Shown: piece after piece, positions 1 to 9,123 of the stretch
Layout: each line of letters opens with the position of its first letter
How positions within the stretch are numbered: the stretch's first letter is position 1
DNA from: Trinickia fusca
GTDB lineage: Bacteria > Pseudomonadota > Gammaproteobacteria > Burkholderiales > Burkholderiaceae
NCBI RefSeq assembly: GCF_003628145.1
Contig: NZ_RBZV01000002.1
Coordinates: 558,001 to 622,000, forward strand
Reading direction: 5' to 3'
Length of the DNA stretch: 64,000 nucleotides
Program-made: the position numbers and the translations under genes
The notes under the pieces: generated by a model
Database searches by the model: none
Seen by the model: the letters and a program-made list of their open reading frames with translations, nothing else
Told to the model about the DNA's origin: nothing

Positions 1-1
1 T

Positions 2-505
2 GCAATGGCTCACGCATTGCAAAGTACACGGCCTGTGTATGTGCGAATGGGCAAGGCGGATCTCGGCAACGTACATGACAAACCCATCACCGCACCGATC
101 GGAGATCTCCTTCCGTTGCGCGCCGGGCGTCCAGGCAGTGCTGCGATTGTCGCCACGGGATCGATGGCTCGAACGGCTTTAGCGCTGTCCGAGACGATTC
201 CCGGCGCAGGTGTCTGGAGCGCGCCGTCAATCGCGCCCATCAATTACACGCAGGTGGAGACGATCGCACGCTCAGTGAATACGCTGATCGTTCTGGAAGA
301 GCATTCTTCGATAGCTGGCTTAGGCGGTCTCGTCGCGGAAATTGTCGGCGAGATGATGGATGGCCGGTGTCGCGTGATCCGATTGGGTGTGGACAGCCGC
401 TTCTCCCAGTACTGCGGAACTTATCAATATCTGCTGAAAGAACATCGCATCGACGTCGAATCGCTGCGCGCGCGTCTGGTTGAAAAAGGTGTCACCTGTG
501 GCTAG
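2..505 (+). CDS. Transketolase C-terminal subunit (5' end outside window)
   Basis: The reading frame is open from the first bases and ends at TAG 503-505, so about 167 C-terminal residues are present. The sequence matches the C-terminal domain of transketolase-type enzymes: a beta strand near AAIVATGSMA and a late segment with LIVLEEHSSIAGLGG. In full enzymes this domain follows the thiamine-pyrophosphate domains. Split transketolase subunits occur in O-antigen and deoxysugar clusters, and the next two genes (GtrA, GtrB-like) fit such a locus. Whether this is a split C-terminal subunit or the end of a full-length enzyme cannot be told, because the start lies outside the window. The substrate is unknown. 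Confidence 0.8.
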   Translation, partial: AMAHALQSTRPVYVRMGKADLGNVHDKPITAPIGDLLPLRAGRPGSAAIVATGSMARTALALSETIPGAGVWSAPSIAPINYTQVETIARSVNTLIVLEEHSSIAGLGGLVAEIVGEMMDGRCRVIRLGVDSRFSQYCGTYQYLLKEHRIDVESLRARLVEKGVTCG

Positions 506-908
506 CGAACTACCGGCCGCACAAGGATCAATGCGCCAGCGACTTGTTTCCTCGCAGTTTCTGCGCTTCCTGCTTGTCGGACTGCTCAACTCGCTGTTCG
601 GCTACGGATGTTTTGCGGCATTTCTCGCATGCGGCTTGCATTACACGTTCGCACTGCTTGTTGCGACCGTTATTGGAGTGCTGTTCAACTTCAAGACGAC
701 AGGCAAACTGGTCTTTCGGTCACACTCGAACAAGCTCATCTTTCGATTTGTTGGCGCTTATTGCATCGTTTATGCGACAAATCTTTCGTTGATGAAAGCA
801 ATGCTGATGATCGGAGTGAACACCTATATGAGTGGCGCTGCACTGCTATTGCCGATGGCAGCGTTGTCCTTTTTCCTCAATAAAAAATTCGTGTTCAAAC
901 ATGACTAA
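498..908 (+). CDS. GtrA-family membrane protein
   Basis: This 136-residue protein has four predicted transmembrane segments of the GtrA family (about residues 21-44, 50-75, 84-106 and 112-130), including the typical stretch VGLLNS and a terminal FFLNKKFVF. GtrA proteins are thought to flip undecaprenyl-linked sugars for glycosylation of O-antigen or other envelope glycans. I chose GTG 498 because AAGGTG lies just upstream; this overlaps the transketolase end by 8 bases. ATG 531, with AAGGA close by, is an alternative giving 125 residues. It overlaps the following glycosyltransferase gene by 8 bases, so the two are translationally coupled and probably act together. Confidence 0.85.
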   Translation: MASELPAAQGSMRQRLVSSQFLRFLLVGLLNSLFGYGCFAAFLACGLHYTFALLVATVIGVLFNFKTTGKLVFRSHSNKLIFRFVGAYCIVYATNLSLMKAMLMIGVNTYMSGAALLLPMAALSFFLNKKFVFKHD

Positions 909-1851
909 GCTAATCAGCATCGTAACCCCGTGCTACAACGAGGAAGACAACGTGGAGGAGCTGGCAGCTCGCATCGCAGCGACGATGGCCACGCTCCCCT
1001 ATCGCTACGAACATATCTTCATTGACAATCACTCGACTGACCGCACGGTGGAGCTCGTCAAGAAGCTCGCGGCCGCAGATCATCGCGTCAAGTTGATAGT
1101 CAATGCAAGAAACTTTGGGCACATACGGTCGCCGTTTCACGGGATTCTTCAATCGACAGGCGACGCGTGCATTCTAATCGCATCGGATCTGCAAGACCCG
1201 CCTGAAATGATTCCAGAGTTCATCAAGCAATGGGAATCAGGCTACAAAACCGTGCTTGCCACCAAACCGGAAAGCGAGGAATCAGCTGCGATGTTTCTCG
1301 TCCGCAAAGTTTATTACAGACTCGTCGCACGCATTTCCGACGTGCCCCTGGTGAAGAACGCGACGGGGGCTGGGCTCTTCGACCGGGCCGTCGTTAACAT
1401 TCTTCGTCAAGTCGACGACCCCTACCCGTACTTCCGCGGTCTTGTCTGCGAAATCGGCTATCCGATCGCCACGGTTCCCTTCAAGCAACCCAAGCGCAAG
1501 CGCGGCATCACGAAGAATAACTTCTATACCCTTTACGATATCGCGATGCTTGGCATCACGAATCACTCCAAGGTTCCTCTCCGATTGATGGCTCTAGGTG
1601 GATTCGCGATGTCCATCCTCAGCATGGCATTGGCTTTTATTGCGCTGATTGCCAAGCTTTTGTTCTGGAATCGATTTCAACTTGGCATCGCACCAATCAT
1701 GATCGGCATGTTTTTTTTCGCATCCATCCAAATGCTGTTCATGGGCCTGCTTGGCGAATACGTCGCGGCGATCTATACCCGCGTGCGCCGCCTTCCATTG
1801 GTGGTTGAGCTGGAACGCGTAAATTTCAAAACTGACGAAAATTCTGATTGA
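901..1851 (+). CDS. GtrB-like family 2 glycosyltransferase
   Basis: This 316-residue protein starts with the GT2 nucleotide-binding signature SIVTPCYNEEDNVEE and carries the DLQDPPEMI motif near residue 95, typical of dolichol-phosphate-mannose-synthase-like enzymes such as GtrB and ArnC. Two transmembrane helices lie near residues 230-295. Such enzymes move a sugar from a nucleotide donor onto undecaprenyl phosphate at the inner membrane. The ATG at 901 overlaps the gtrA stop, so gtrA and this gene form the usual flippase/transferase pair. The third member expected in Gtr systems, a specific glycosyltransferase, may be the membrane protein encoded convergently at 2037-3446. That last link is inference. 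Confidence 0.88.
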   Translation: MTKLISIVTPCYNEEDNVEELAARIAATMATLPYRYEHIFIDNHSTDRTVELVKKLAAADHRVKLIVNARNFGHIRSPFHGILQSTGDACILIASDLQDPPEMIPEFIKQWESGYKTVLATKPESEESAAMFLVRKVYYRLVARISDVPLVKNATGAGLFDRAVVNILRQVDDPYPYFRGLVCEIGYPIATVPFKQPKRKRGITKNNFYTLYDIAMLGITNHSKVPLRLMALGGFAMSILSMALAFIALIAKLLFWNRFQLGIAPIMIGMFFFASIQMLFMGLLGEYVAAIYTRVRRLPLVVELERVNFKTDENSD

Positions 1852-1993
1852 CCCATTCCATCGCCAAGAGCGGTGAAATATATGCCGTCACGTCAGGCAA
1901 TGCCACCCCATTCGACTCCATTCGAAAGCCTACCTTGTCCGCAAGCGATCGTTCGCCAGCGTTCTTTGCATCGGTGGCCTGAGCGTCGACGAT

Positions 1994-2019
1994 GGGGCCA
2001 CGCACATGAACGTGGCCCC
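1994..2019. terminator. Hairpin between convergent genes
   Basis: A perfect 9-bp stem (GGGGCCACG at 1994-2002, CGTGGCCCC at 2011-2019) with an 8-base loop lies in the 185-base gap between the GtrB-like gene and the convergent membrane protein. There is no long T-run, so its use as a bidirectional terminator is likely but not certain. Confidence 0.5.
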
Positions 2020-2036
2020 CTATATCAGGGAACCCA

Positions 2037-3446
2037 TCAGGTCCGGGAACTCCGCTCGCTTTCGGAGTAACACTCCTCGCCAACGCTCACCGCACCCGCG
2101 AGGCGTTTGCGCAACGAGAACTGGCTCCATGCAATTGATGCGAGCATGATGCACATGACAAGACCGTATATCTTAATCAGATAGAAGTAGCGCACCTCGA
2201 ACTGAACCAACGAGAAGATGACAAAAAATCCACCGAAGAAAGATAAATTCGCCCAAAGCAAGATGGGCCAGACAGGATGCTTTCTCGTTGCCCCCAGCAG
2301 TGGCACTATCATGACAACACATGCCATTAGGACCAAGTTTACGATGCGCTCCACCAATGACGCGGGGTATCGAATCAAGGACATATTTCGCGGCGATGCC
2401 ATCCAATAGTCCGGGACCAAGGAAAGCTTGATGCCGTACCATTCAGGCATATGATGAAGGAAGGCCTTGAAAAACAAAGATTTCTCGGTTTTTCCACAAT
2501 AACCGGGCTCCAGGCGGCACGCCAAATTCCCTCCCCCGGCAATTACAAACTCCCCGTCACCGGCAAGCAAAATCTCGTTCGAGCTCAGAGCATTCTGGAT
2601 CACGATATCCATCGTCTGAACCCAGCCCATCCCTCCTCTGTCATGGTAGTTGCGAATACGCCACGGTAGCATCAGGACGTGTGCCACCATAAGCGCAACC
2701 AACAGTGACCTGACAATGACTGTGGCTTGATGCTTGGTTTGTGCGGCACCGCGCACGATTTTGACGGCTTGCCATAAAACCAAGGGCACTGCCACGGCCG
2801 TTGCAGCCAACATCAGTGATTCGTACTGTGAGCGGAAATAGGCTGCCACGGCAAGAAAAAGACCTGCTAGGACAGCCCATGCGAGCCGCTCGGCTTGAAT
2901 AGCCCGCAGCACAAGCAATACCCCAGACAAGAAGCTCGCAACCGAAAACGCCTCACCTAAAATTACACCTGCCGGCTCGACTAAAAAAATACGTGCAACC
3001 GGAAATAGAAATAATATAAATGGCGCCACCTCGGATGCCACACGCCCGATTAGCGGCCTCAAAAAATCTCGCTGCAGCAGCAACATGACGCCGAGAAAGG
3101 CGCAACAAAAAAATTCCAAGACAAAGATAATCGGCACATCCGCGCCAAATACTTTCAGGATGCCGGCTTCCAAAAAAATAAAGCCGGGCGGCCAAAGATG
3201 AAAGATCCAAGCGTTATCACCAGAAAGCTGCCCATGAGCCGCAATATCCTTTGCGGCCGTCCCGAATGAGCGCGGATCGTTCCAACCAACCAATCCATCT
3301 ACAAGATGATCAACCGAGGCCATAAGCCTGGGCAAAGGCCATCCGTCCCTCATGAACAAACCGATTATGAGGAGCACGAGAAAACTGAAAGCGAAATACA
3401 ACCAGGATGGGGTTTTCTTCAATGGAGTCTTTTCAAATCGCATCAT
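2037..3446 (-). CDS. Polytopic membrane protein, possible GT-C type glycosyltransferase
   Basis: This 469-residue protein has many hydrophobic segments (the first at about residues 15-32, several between 100 and 260, and several after 350). After the first helix comes a long extracytoplasmic loop with a WNDPRSFG motif and HLWPPGFIFLEAG. That layout resembles GT39/ArnT-like GT-C enzymes, which use lipid-linked sugar donors in the periplasm, but I could not confirm the catalytic acidic residues. Base composition is visibly lower in GC than in the genes to the right, as expected for a variable O-antigen gene. It lies 102 bases after rfbD on the same strand. Start codon and exact function are uncertain. 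Confidence 0.6.
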   Translation of the reverse strand: MMRFEKTPLKKTPSWLYFAFSFLVLLIIGLFMRDGWPLPRLMASVDHLVDGLVGWNDPRSFGTAAKDIAAHGQLSGDNAWIFHLWPPGFIFLEAGILKVFGADVPIIFVLEFFCCAFLGVMLLLQRDFLRPLIGRVASEVAPFILFLFPVARIFLVEPAGVILGEAFSVASFLSGVLLVLRAIQAERLAWAVLAGLFLAVAAYFRSQYESLMLAATAVAVPLVLWQAVKIVRGAAQTKHQATVIVRSLLVALMVAHVLMLPWRIRNYHDRGGMGWVQTMDIVIQNALSSNEILLAGDGEFVIAGGGNLACRLEPGYCGKTEKSLFFKAFLHHMPEWYGIKLSLVPDYWMASPRNMSLIRYPASLVERIVNLVLMACVVMIVPLLGATRKHPVWPILLWANLSFFGGFFVIFSLVQFEVRYFYLIKIYGLVMCIMLASIAWSQFSLRKRLAGAVSVGEECYSESERSSRT

Positions 3447-3548
3447 TCGAATACCGGCCAGGTCGACCGGTCAGAGCACTCGGAGCACCAACAACCACTC
3501 ATTCTTTCCAGCGCGCGAGCAGGCTGCATTTCCGCACGCCAATCCCGG

Positions 3549-4448
3549 CTACGACGCCGTCAAGCAAAGGGCAAGGGCTTCGCGCCAGTCCGGCGGCGCA
3601 ATGCCGAACGTCGCCAAGAATTTTTCATTCGAAAGCCGGGAATTTTTCGGCCGCCTTGCTGGCGTAGGATATTGCTCGGTACCGATCGGGTTGACTTTGG
3701 GGCGCACGGCAAGCGTTGCCAGTTCAAAGATCGCTTCGGCAAATCCCGCCCAGGAGGTATGGCCGGATGTGGTCAGGTGATAAATGCCCGATTTCTCCGC
3801 CCACCATTGGTTGTCGTTTGCATACCTCAGGAGCCCCAATGCCGCAACATGGGCGGTCATCGTCGCCAGCGTATTCGACCAGGTAGGCGCACCGATCTGG
3901 TCCGCAACAATTTGCAATTCCGGCCGCTGTTCGGCAAGTCGCAACATCGTACGCAGGAAGTTCTGGCCACGTGCCGCATACACCCAACTTGTACGGAATA
4001 CCATGTGCATTGCGCCAACCTGTGCGATTGCACGCTCGCCTGCCAGCTTGCTCGCACCATACACGCTCAGCGGGCTCGTCGAATCATCCTCTAGATAGAA
4101 GCCTTCCTTGCTCCCGTCGAAAACATAATCGGTCGAATAGTGGAAGAGTACCGCGCCAACACGCTTTGCCTCTTCGGCAAGTATGCCTGGTGCCTCGCCG
4201 TTGATGCGCATCGCGGCATCGGCATCTGATTCGGCTCGATCAACCGCCGTATAGGCTGCAGGATTGATAATCAGTTGCGGCTTGACGTCCCGCACGACCC
4301 GTCGAACCTGATCGAAATCGGCCAGGTCGAGCGTACGCCGATCCGCCGCAACTACCCGCCCAAGCCCCTGCAAACTGCGCAGCAATTCGAACCCGACTTG
4401 ACCAGTGGTTCCTGTTACCAGAATGGTACGTTCCAGAGGATTGGGCAT
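3549..4448 (-). CDS. rfbD: dTDP-4-dehydrorhamnose reductase
   Basis: This 299-residue short-chain dehydrogenase reduces dTDP-4-dehydro-L-rhamnose to dTDP-L-rhamnose, the last step of the pathway in the cytosol. The N-terminus has the nucleotide-binding glycine motif TGTTGQVGFE, and the catalytic tyrosine and lysine are in YGASKLAGE near residue 130, preceded by STDYVFDG. Length is normal for RfbD/RmlD. It is the last of four rfb genes read leftwards (rfbB, rfbA, rfbC, rfbD), separated from rfbC by 50 bases. Confidence 0.96.
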   Translation of the reverse strand: MPNPLERTILVTGTTGQVGFELLRSLQGLGRVVAADRRTLDLADFDQVRRVVRDVKPQLIINPAAYTAVDRAESDADAAMRINGEAPGILAEEAKRVGAVLFHYSTDYVFDGSKEGFYLEDDSTSPLSVYGASKLAGERAIAQVGAMHMVFRTSWVYAARGQNFLRTMLRLAEQRPELQIVADQIGAPTWSNTLATMTAHVAALGLLRYANDNQWWAEKSGIYHLTTSGHTSWAGFAEAIFELATLAVRPKVNPIGTEQYPTPARRPKNSRLSNEKFLATFGIAPPDWREALALCLTAS

Positions 4449-4498
4449 AAGAAAATGATCAGGAGTCCATGATTAGCGCGGCATGCCTGCCGCTGATT

Positions 4499-5050
4499 TC
4501 ACGCGTAAGTCTCGCATTCCGAGAGACGCAAGGCAGCCTTGTCCTTGGCTGCCAATGTCGGCTCGAAATCAATAGGCCATTCGATACCGATTGCCGGGTC
4601 GTTCCAGAGAACACTTCGCTCATGCTCCGAAAACCAGTAGTCCGTCGTTTTGTATAGGAAATCAGCCGTCTCCGACAAAACGAGGAAGCCATGTGCGAAC
4701 CCCGGGGGGATCCATAGTTGCCGCTGATTTTCGGCCGAAAGAATGACGCCTTCCCACTTCCCGAAAGTCGGTGAACTTCTTCGGATATCGACAGCAACGT
4801 CGAAAACCTCGCCGTCCACGACGCGCACGAGCTTACCCTGCGCGTGCTCGATCTGATAGTGCAGCCCGCGCAGCACGCCCTTCCGCGAGCGCGAATGGTT
4901 GTCTTGAACGAACTCGACGCCGGCCTGGACCTTCTCGGCAAACTCGCGAGCATTGAAGCTTTCAAGGAAGAAACCTCGCGCATCGCCGAATACTTGCGGT
5001 TCGATGAGTTTCACCTCGGGCAAGGCGGTAGCGGTTACTTGGATGGCCAT
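4499..5050 (-). CDS. rfbC: dTDP-4-dehydrorhamnose 3,5-epimerase
   Basis: This 183-residue cupin-type enzyme epimerises dTDP-4-dehydro-6-deoxyglucose at C3 and C5. Family motifs are clear: [18 protein letters not shown] near the N-terminus, the active-site histidine in LRGLHYQ near residue 63, and [13 protein letters not shown] near residue 120. The length is typical. The start overlaps the end of rfbA by 16 bases, pointing to one transcript. Confidence 0.96.
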   Translation of the reverse strand: MAIQVTATALPEVKLIEPQVFGDARGFFLESFNAREFAEKVQAGVEFVQDNHSRSRKGVLRGLHYQIEHAQGKLVRVVDGEVFDVAVDIRRSSPTFGKWEGVILSAENQRQLWIPPGFAHGFLVLSETADFLYKTTDYWFSEHERSVLWNDPAIGIEWPIDFEPTLAAKDKAALRLSECETYA

Positions 5051-5928
5051 GCCACTTGATCCATAAGAAGGTTCTTCAGATACTGCCCATAGGCGTTCTT
5101 TGCGAGCGGCTCGGCGAGCTTGCTCACCTGTTCCGCGCTGATCCAGCCACGGCGGAATGCGATCTCCTCGGGGCAGGCTACGACGAGCCCTTGCCGCTTC
5201 TGCAACGTCGCGATGAAGGTAGCGGCTTCGATCAACGAATCATGCGTGCCGGTGTCGAGCCACGCGTAGCCACGGCCCATGATTTCCACATCGAGCGAAC
5301 CATCGGCAAGGTAGCGCGAGTTGACATCGGTAATCTCGAGCTCCCCGCGAGCGGAAGGCTTGATGTCCGCCGCAATGTCGCACACGCGGTTGTCGTAGAA
5401 ATAAAGGCCTGTCACCGCGTAGTTCGAGCGCGGCGACTTGGGCTTCTCCTCGATCGACAGCGCACGGAATTGCTTGTCAAACTCGACAACGCCGTAGCGC
5501 TCGGGATCGTGCACGTGATAGGCAAACACAGTCGCCCCGGCGTCTTTCCTTGCGGCCCGCTCCAGCTGCTTCGCCAGATCATGTCCGTAAAAGATGTTGT
5601 CACCGAGAATCAGCGTCGACGGATCGTTGCCGATGAACTCCTTGCCGATGATAAATGCCTGCGCGAGACCGTCCGGCGAGGGCTGCACCGCATATTGAAT
5701 ATTCATCCCCCATTGGCTGCCGTCCCCAAGCATCGCTTCAAAGCGCGGTGTGTCTTGCGGTGTCGAGATGATGAGTACATCCCGAATGCCGGCCACCATC
5801 AGCGTCGACAGCGGATAGTAGATCATCGGTTTGTCGTACACCGGCAGTAGTTGCTTGGAGACGACGTGCGTAATCGGGTAAAGCCGCGTGCCAGATCCAC
5901 CGGCGAGAATAATGCCCTTGCGTGCCAT
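5035..5928 (-). CDS. rfbA: Glucose-1-phosphate thymidylyltransferase
   Basis: This 297-residue enzyme makes dTDP-glucose from glucose-1-phosphate and dTTP. The N-terminus carries the nucleotidyltransferase signature [13 protein letters not shown] followed by [19 protein letters not shown] chose ATG 5928, which places the signature nine residues from the start as in known RfbA proteins; a longer frame to 5973 adds 15 residues with no support. It sits 11 bases after rfbB. The product feeds rfbB. Confidence 0.96.
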   Translation of the reverse strand: MARKGIILAGGSGTRLYPITHVVSKQLLPVYDKPMIYYPLSTLMVAGIRDVLIISTPQDTPRFEAMLGDGSQWGMNIQYAVQPSPDGLAQAFIIGKEFIGNDPSTLILGDNIFYGHDLAKQLERAARKDAGATVFAYHVHDPERYGVVEFDKQFRALSIEEKPKSPRSNYAVTGLYFYDNRVCDIAADIKPSARGELEITDVNSRYLADGSLDVEIMGRGYAWLDTGTHDSLIEAATFIATLQKRQGLVVACPEEIAFRRGWISAEQVSKLAEPLAKNAYGQYLKNLLMDQVAWPSK

Positions 5929-5939
5929 GACTTCAGCCT

Positions 5940-7001
5940 TTACGCGCGCTGCGCGTAATTCGTCTCGACCCACTTCCGGTATTCGCCGGAAGCGACCTCG
6001 TCAACCCATTCCTGGTTGTCCAGGTACCACTGCACCGTCTTTGCCAAGCCTGTTTCGAACGTTTCCGCGGGCTTCCATCCAAGCTCCCGCTCAAGCTTGC
6101 GCGCATCGATCGCATAACGGCGATCATGTCCCGGACGGTCCTTCACGAAGGTCATCTGATCACGATAGGAGCCGGCCGCTTTCGGGCGCGCTTGATCGAG
6201 CAGATCGCAAAGCGTATGGACAACCTCGATGTTCTTCTTCTCGTTCCAGCCGCCTACGTTGTAGGTTTCGCCCGGCTTGCCACGTGCCAGCACCTCGCGA
6301 ATCGCGGCGCAATGGTCGCCCACATAGAGCCAATCCCGCACGTTCTGGCCGTCGCCATAGACGGGCAGCGGCTTGCCTGCCAACGCGTTGGCAATCATCA
6401 GCGGAATAAGCTTTTCCGGGAACTGATAGGGACCGTAGTTGTTCGAGCAATTCGTCGTCAGCGTCGGCAAGCCGTACGTATGGTGATACGCACGCACCAA
6501 ATGATCCGACCCCGCCTTCGTCGCGGAATACGGGCTATTGGGCGCATAGGGCGTCGTTTCGGAAAATTGCGGGTCCGTTGAGGACAGCGAACCGAACACT
6601 TCGTCCGTGGACACGTGAAGGAAGCGGAACGCCGCCTTGTCGGCATCGCTCAGCCCAGTCCAATAGTGGCGTGTCGCCTCGAGCAACGCAAACGTACCAA
6701 CGACGTTGGTTCGCACGAAATCTGCCGGACCGTGAATCGAACGATCTACATGGCTCTCCGCAGCGAAATGCAGCACGGCGCGCGGTTTGTATTCCGCAAA
6801 AAGCTTCGCGAGCGCTGCATCGTCACAGATATCGACCCTGGCAAACACGTGCTTGGGGTTGCCCTGCAGCGACTTGAGCGTGCCGAGATTGCCCGCGTAG
6901 GTCAGCTTGTCGACGTTGAGAACAGCCTCGTCCGAGTGCCGCAACCAGTCAAGCACGAAATTGGCGCCGATGAAACCAGCACCGCCTGTAACCAGGATCA
7001 T
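5940..7001 (-). CDS. rfbB: dTDP-glucose 4,6-dehydratase
   Basis: This 353-residue extended short-chain dehydrogenase converts dTDP-glucose to dTDP-4-dehydro-6-deoxyglucose. It has the NAD-binding motif [10 protein letters not shown], the STDEVFG active-site segment near residue 130 and the [11 protein letters not shown] catalytic tyrosine/lysine motif near residue 165. ATG 7001 is preceded by AAGGA at a good distance; the longer frame to 7103 adds an unrelated N-terminus. It is the first gene of the rfbBACD operon. Confidence 0.96.
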   Translation of the reverse strand: MILVTGGAGFIGANFVLDWLRHSDEAVLNVDKLTYAGNLGTLKSLQGNPKHVFARVDICDDAALAKLFAEYKPRAVLHFAAESHVDRSIHGPADFVRTNVVGTFALLEATRHYWTGLSDADKAAFRFLHVSTDEVFGSLSSTDPQFSETTPYAPNSPYSATKAGSDHLVRAYHHTYGLPTLTTNCSNNYGPYQFPEKLIPLMIANALAGKPLPVYGDGQNVRDWLYVGDHCAAIREVLARGKPGETYNVGGWNEKKNIEVVHTLCDLLDQARPKAAGSYRDQMTFVKDRPGHDRRYAIDARKLERELGWKPAETFETGLAKTVQWYLDNQEWVDEVASGEYRKWVETNYAQRA

Positions 7002-7325
7002 GGAGATTTCCTTCTGAAAAATTCGGATGTCCGCGCTTGGGTAGTAGTATGTGCGCGTGCGCGACGCACACCCAAGCGGTGGCCTTGGCCATTTCCACTG
7101 CATCTATCCGATGGACGCAGCAAACGCAGAATACAAGGGGCCGCACGCCCCCTCTCCGCCGTCTTGACCGATGGCAATTATAAAGGCCCGACGACCAAAA
7201 TCCTCTAACGTTCACCGGACGTGGATAACGGCATAAGAAATGTCGTATCACCGAGACGTTTGCCGGGTCCGAGCTTGACTTGACGAATGCGCATCAGCCG
7301 CGCTCATGGAGCCGCCCCCTTCCCA
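7002..7325. other. Divergent intergenic region rfbB / apaH
   Basis: These 324 bases separate the divergent rfb operon and apaH and should hold both promoters. On the minus strand a perfect TATAAT lies at 7177-7182, but I find no convincing -35 box 16-18 bases from it. No small gene, repeat or RNA is apparent. In related genomes this boundary marks the edge of the O-antigen locus. Confidence 0.4.
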
Positions 7326-8174
7326 ATGACTGCCCCCCCCTCTACCAGTCCCTTCGCCTTCGGCGACCTCCAAGGCTGCCACACGCCGTTTCGACGCCTA
7401 CTCTCGCAACTGCCCTCGCACGATACGGTGCCGTTGTGGTTCGCGGGCGATCTCATCAATCGAGGCCCCGATTCGCTTGCCACGCTGCGCGACGTAGCCG
7501 CGCTGGGCTCGCGCGCGCAGGTCGTGCTTGGCAACCACGACCTGCACCTGCTAGCGGTCTCGGCCGGCATCCGACGCCTGAAGGGCGGCGACACGCTCGC
7601 CGATGTGCTGGCTGCACCCGATGCGGCCGAACTGCTTGAATGGCTGCGCCATCGCCCGTTTGCGCATTTCGAGAACGGTATGTTGATGGTTCATGCGGGC
7701 GTGTTGCCGCAGTGGGATGTCACGCTTGCGCTAGAGTTGGCCGACGAGTTGCAGCGCGCACTGCGCGGACCGAGGTGGAGAGAAGCCTTGACCGATCTGT
7801 ACGGCAACGATCCACGCCATTGGACGCCCGATTTGAAGCGGGCCGACCGTCTGCGCGTCGCCTTCAACGCCTTCACGCGCATTCGGTTTTGCACGCCGGA
7901 CGGCTCGATGGAGTTCGCGTCGAACGGCGGTCCGCAATCGGCGCCGCCAGGCCACGTGCCGTGGTTCGAGGCGCCCGCGCGCCGTACGTCGGACGTCACC
8001 CTCGTGTTCGGCCATTGGGCCGCTCTGGGCCTGATGCTGCGCGAACGACTGATCGCGCTCGATTCGGGCTGTGTGTGGGGGCAGCGTCTGTCGGCCGTAC
8101 GGCTCGATCAGAATCCGTCCGATCGCGTTGTCATGCAAGTCGAATGCGACGGATGCGGCGCGCTCGCCGAATGA
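7326..8174 (+). CDS. apaH: Bis(5'-nucleosyl)-tetraphosphatase, symmetrical
   Basis: This 282-residue calcineurin-like phosphoesterase cleaves Ap4A to two ADP in the cytosol. The metal-binding motifs are in family order: GDLQGC near residue 14, GDLINRGP near 40, GNHD near 70 and a histidine in VHAGVLPQ near 120. Length matches the E. coli enzyme closely. ATG 7326 puts the first motif at the usual distance, though no strong Shine-Dalgarno sequence is visible. The gene runs convergent to plsC. Confidence 0.95.
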   Translation: MTAPPSTSPFAFGDLQGCHTPFRRLLSQLPSHDTVPLWFAGDLINRGPDSLATLRDVAALGSRAQVVLGNHDLHLLAVSAGIRRLKGGDTLADVLAAPDAAELLEWLRHRPFAHFENGMLMVHAGVLPQWDVTLALELADELQRALRGPRWREALTDLYGNDPRHWTPDLKRADRLRVAFNAFTRIRFCTPDGSMEFASNGGPQSAPPGHVPWFEAPARRTSDVTLVFGHWAALGLMLRERLIALDSGCVWGQRLSAVRLDQNPSDRVVMQVECDGCGALAE

Positions 8175-8226
8175 ACACGGCGGCGCGTCGGGAACTAGCA
8201 TCGGCACCGCCTGACGCTCACGCCAC

Positions 8227-9084
8227 TCAGTGACGCGGCCTCAAGCTGCCTTCGATGGCCCCATCGCCATCGCGATCGTCGGCCTGCTGCGATTCGCCGG
8301 CCTCGATCACACCTGCAACGGCATTGGGCCGTTCAAGCGCCGGACTCACGCGCGACTGCATCAGCGCCAGGCTTGCCGCCACCGCTTCATGTGCTTGCGC
8401 CGACAGTGAGCGACGGTCCGCTGCGGGCTCAATCGGTGCCCCAACATACAAATGCGCCGTCACGGGGCCACTGCGCAGGAGCGTATCGAGAGACTCGGCG
8501 AGCGACGTATCGCCGATATAAGCGGGCGCCGTCGTCTGACGGCCTTGCGCGTCCTCGTACAGCAGGCAGATGGGCTGCACGTGGCAACCGGCCGAAACGG
8601 CCGACTGGAACAGATTCGCATGAAACGGCAGCAGCGCGAGGCCGTCCGACGTAGTGCCTTCGGGGAACACGCACATCGTTTCGCCGGCAGCCAAACGTTC
8701 GGCCATTTCGTGCATCGTGCGCTTGGCGTCGCGACGCTTTTCGCGTTCGATGAATACAGTGCCGAGCCGAGTCGCGAGCCAGCCAACGATCGGCCAATGC
8801 CGCACCTCAGCCTTCGAGACGAACGGCGTCGGCCGCCAGGCATTGATCACGTAGATGTCGATCCACGAGATGTGATTGCCGACGACGAGCGCGCCATGCT
8901 CGAGCCGCGTCTCGTCGTGGTGAACGACGAGGCGCACGCCGGCGAGCCTCAGCAACTTGAGCGACCAGGTGCGCGTCATGTCACGCTGCCGCGCTTGCGA
9001 CATGCGCGGGAAGTGGATCGCGACGATCCACAAACCGTGAAGCAGGTGCAATCCGAGCCGCAGCTTCGCTAGCGTAGTTCTCAT
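8227..9084 (-). CDS. 1-acyl-sn-glycerol-3-phosphate acyltransferase family protein
   Basis: This 285-residue protein of the PlsC family transfers an acyl group to lysophosphatidic acid or a similar lipid at the inner membrane. The catalytic NHISWID motif (H-x4-D) is near residue 73 and the substrate motif FPEGTTSDG near residue 142. A hydrophobic stretch near the N-terminus could anchor it. It is the last gene of the yqgE-ruvX-pyrR-pyrB-pyrC' run, 39 bases after pyrC'. Whether it is the main PlsC or an ornithine-lipid type OlsA enzyme cannot be decided here. Confidence 0.88.
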   Translation of the reverse strand: MRTTLAKLRLGLHLLHGLWIVAIHFPRMSQARQRDMTRTWSLKLLRLAGVRLVVHHDETRLEHGALVVGNHISWIDIYVINAWRPTPFVSKAEVRHWPIVGWLATRLGTVFIEREKRRDAKRTMHEMAERLAAGETMCVFPEGTTSDGLALLPFHANLFQSAVSAGCHVQPICLLYEDAQGRQTTAPAYIGDTSLAESLDTLLRSGPVTAHLYVGAPIEPAADRRSLSAQAHEAVAASLALMQSRVSPALERPNAVAGVIEAGESQQADDRDGDGAIEGSLRPRH

Positions 9085-9123
9085 CGCGATCTGTCCGTTG
9101 CTCCGTTGTATCGTATCGTCGCG

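Noticed and set aside
5024..5033. An ops/JUMPstart-like GGCGGTAGCG, the RfaH site of O-antigen operons
   Set aside because: It is on the plus strand within the start of rfbC while the rfb genes run on the minus strand, so it cannot act on them. Coincidence.
7164..7184. TTGACC and TATAAA on the plus strand as an apaH promoter
   Set aside because: The spacing is only 9 bases, far too short for a sigma-70 promoter.
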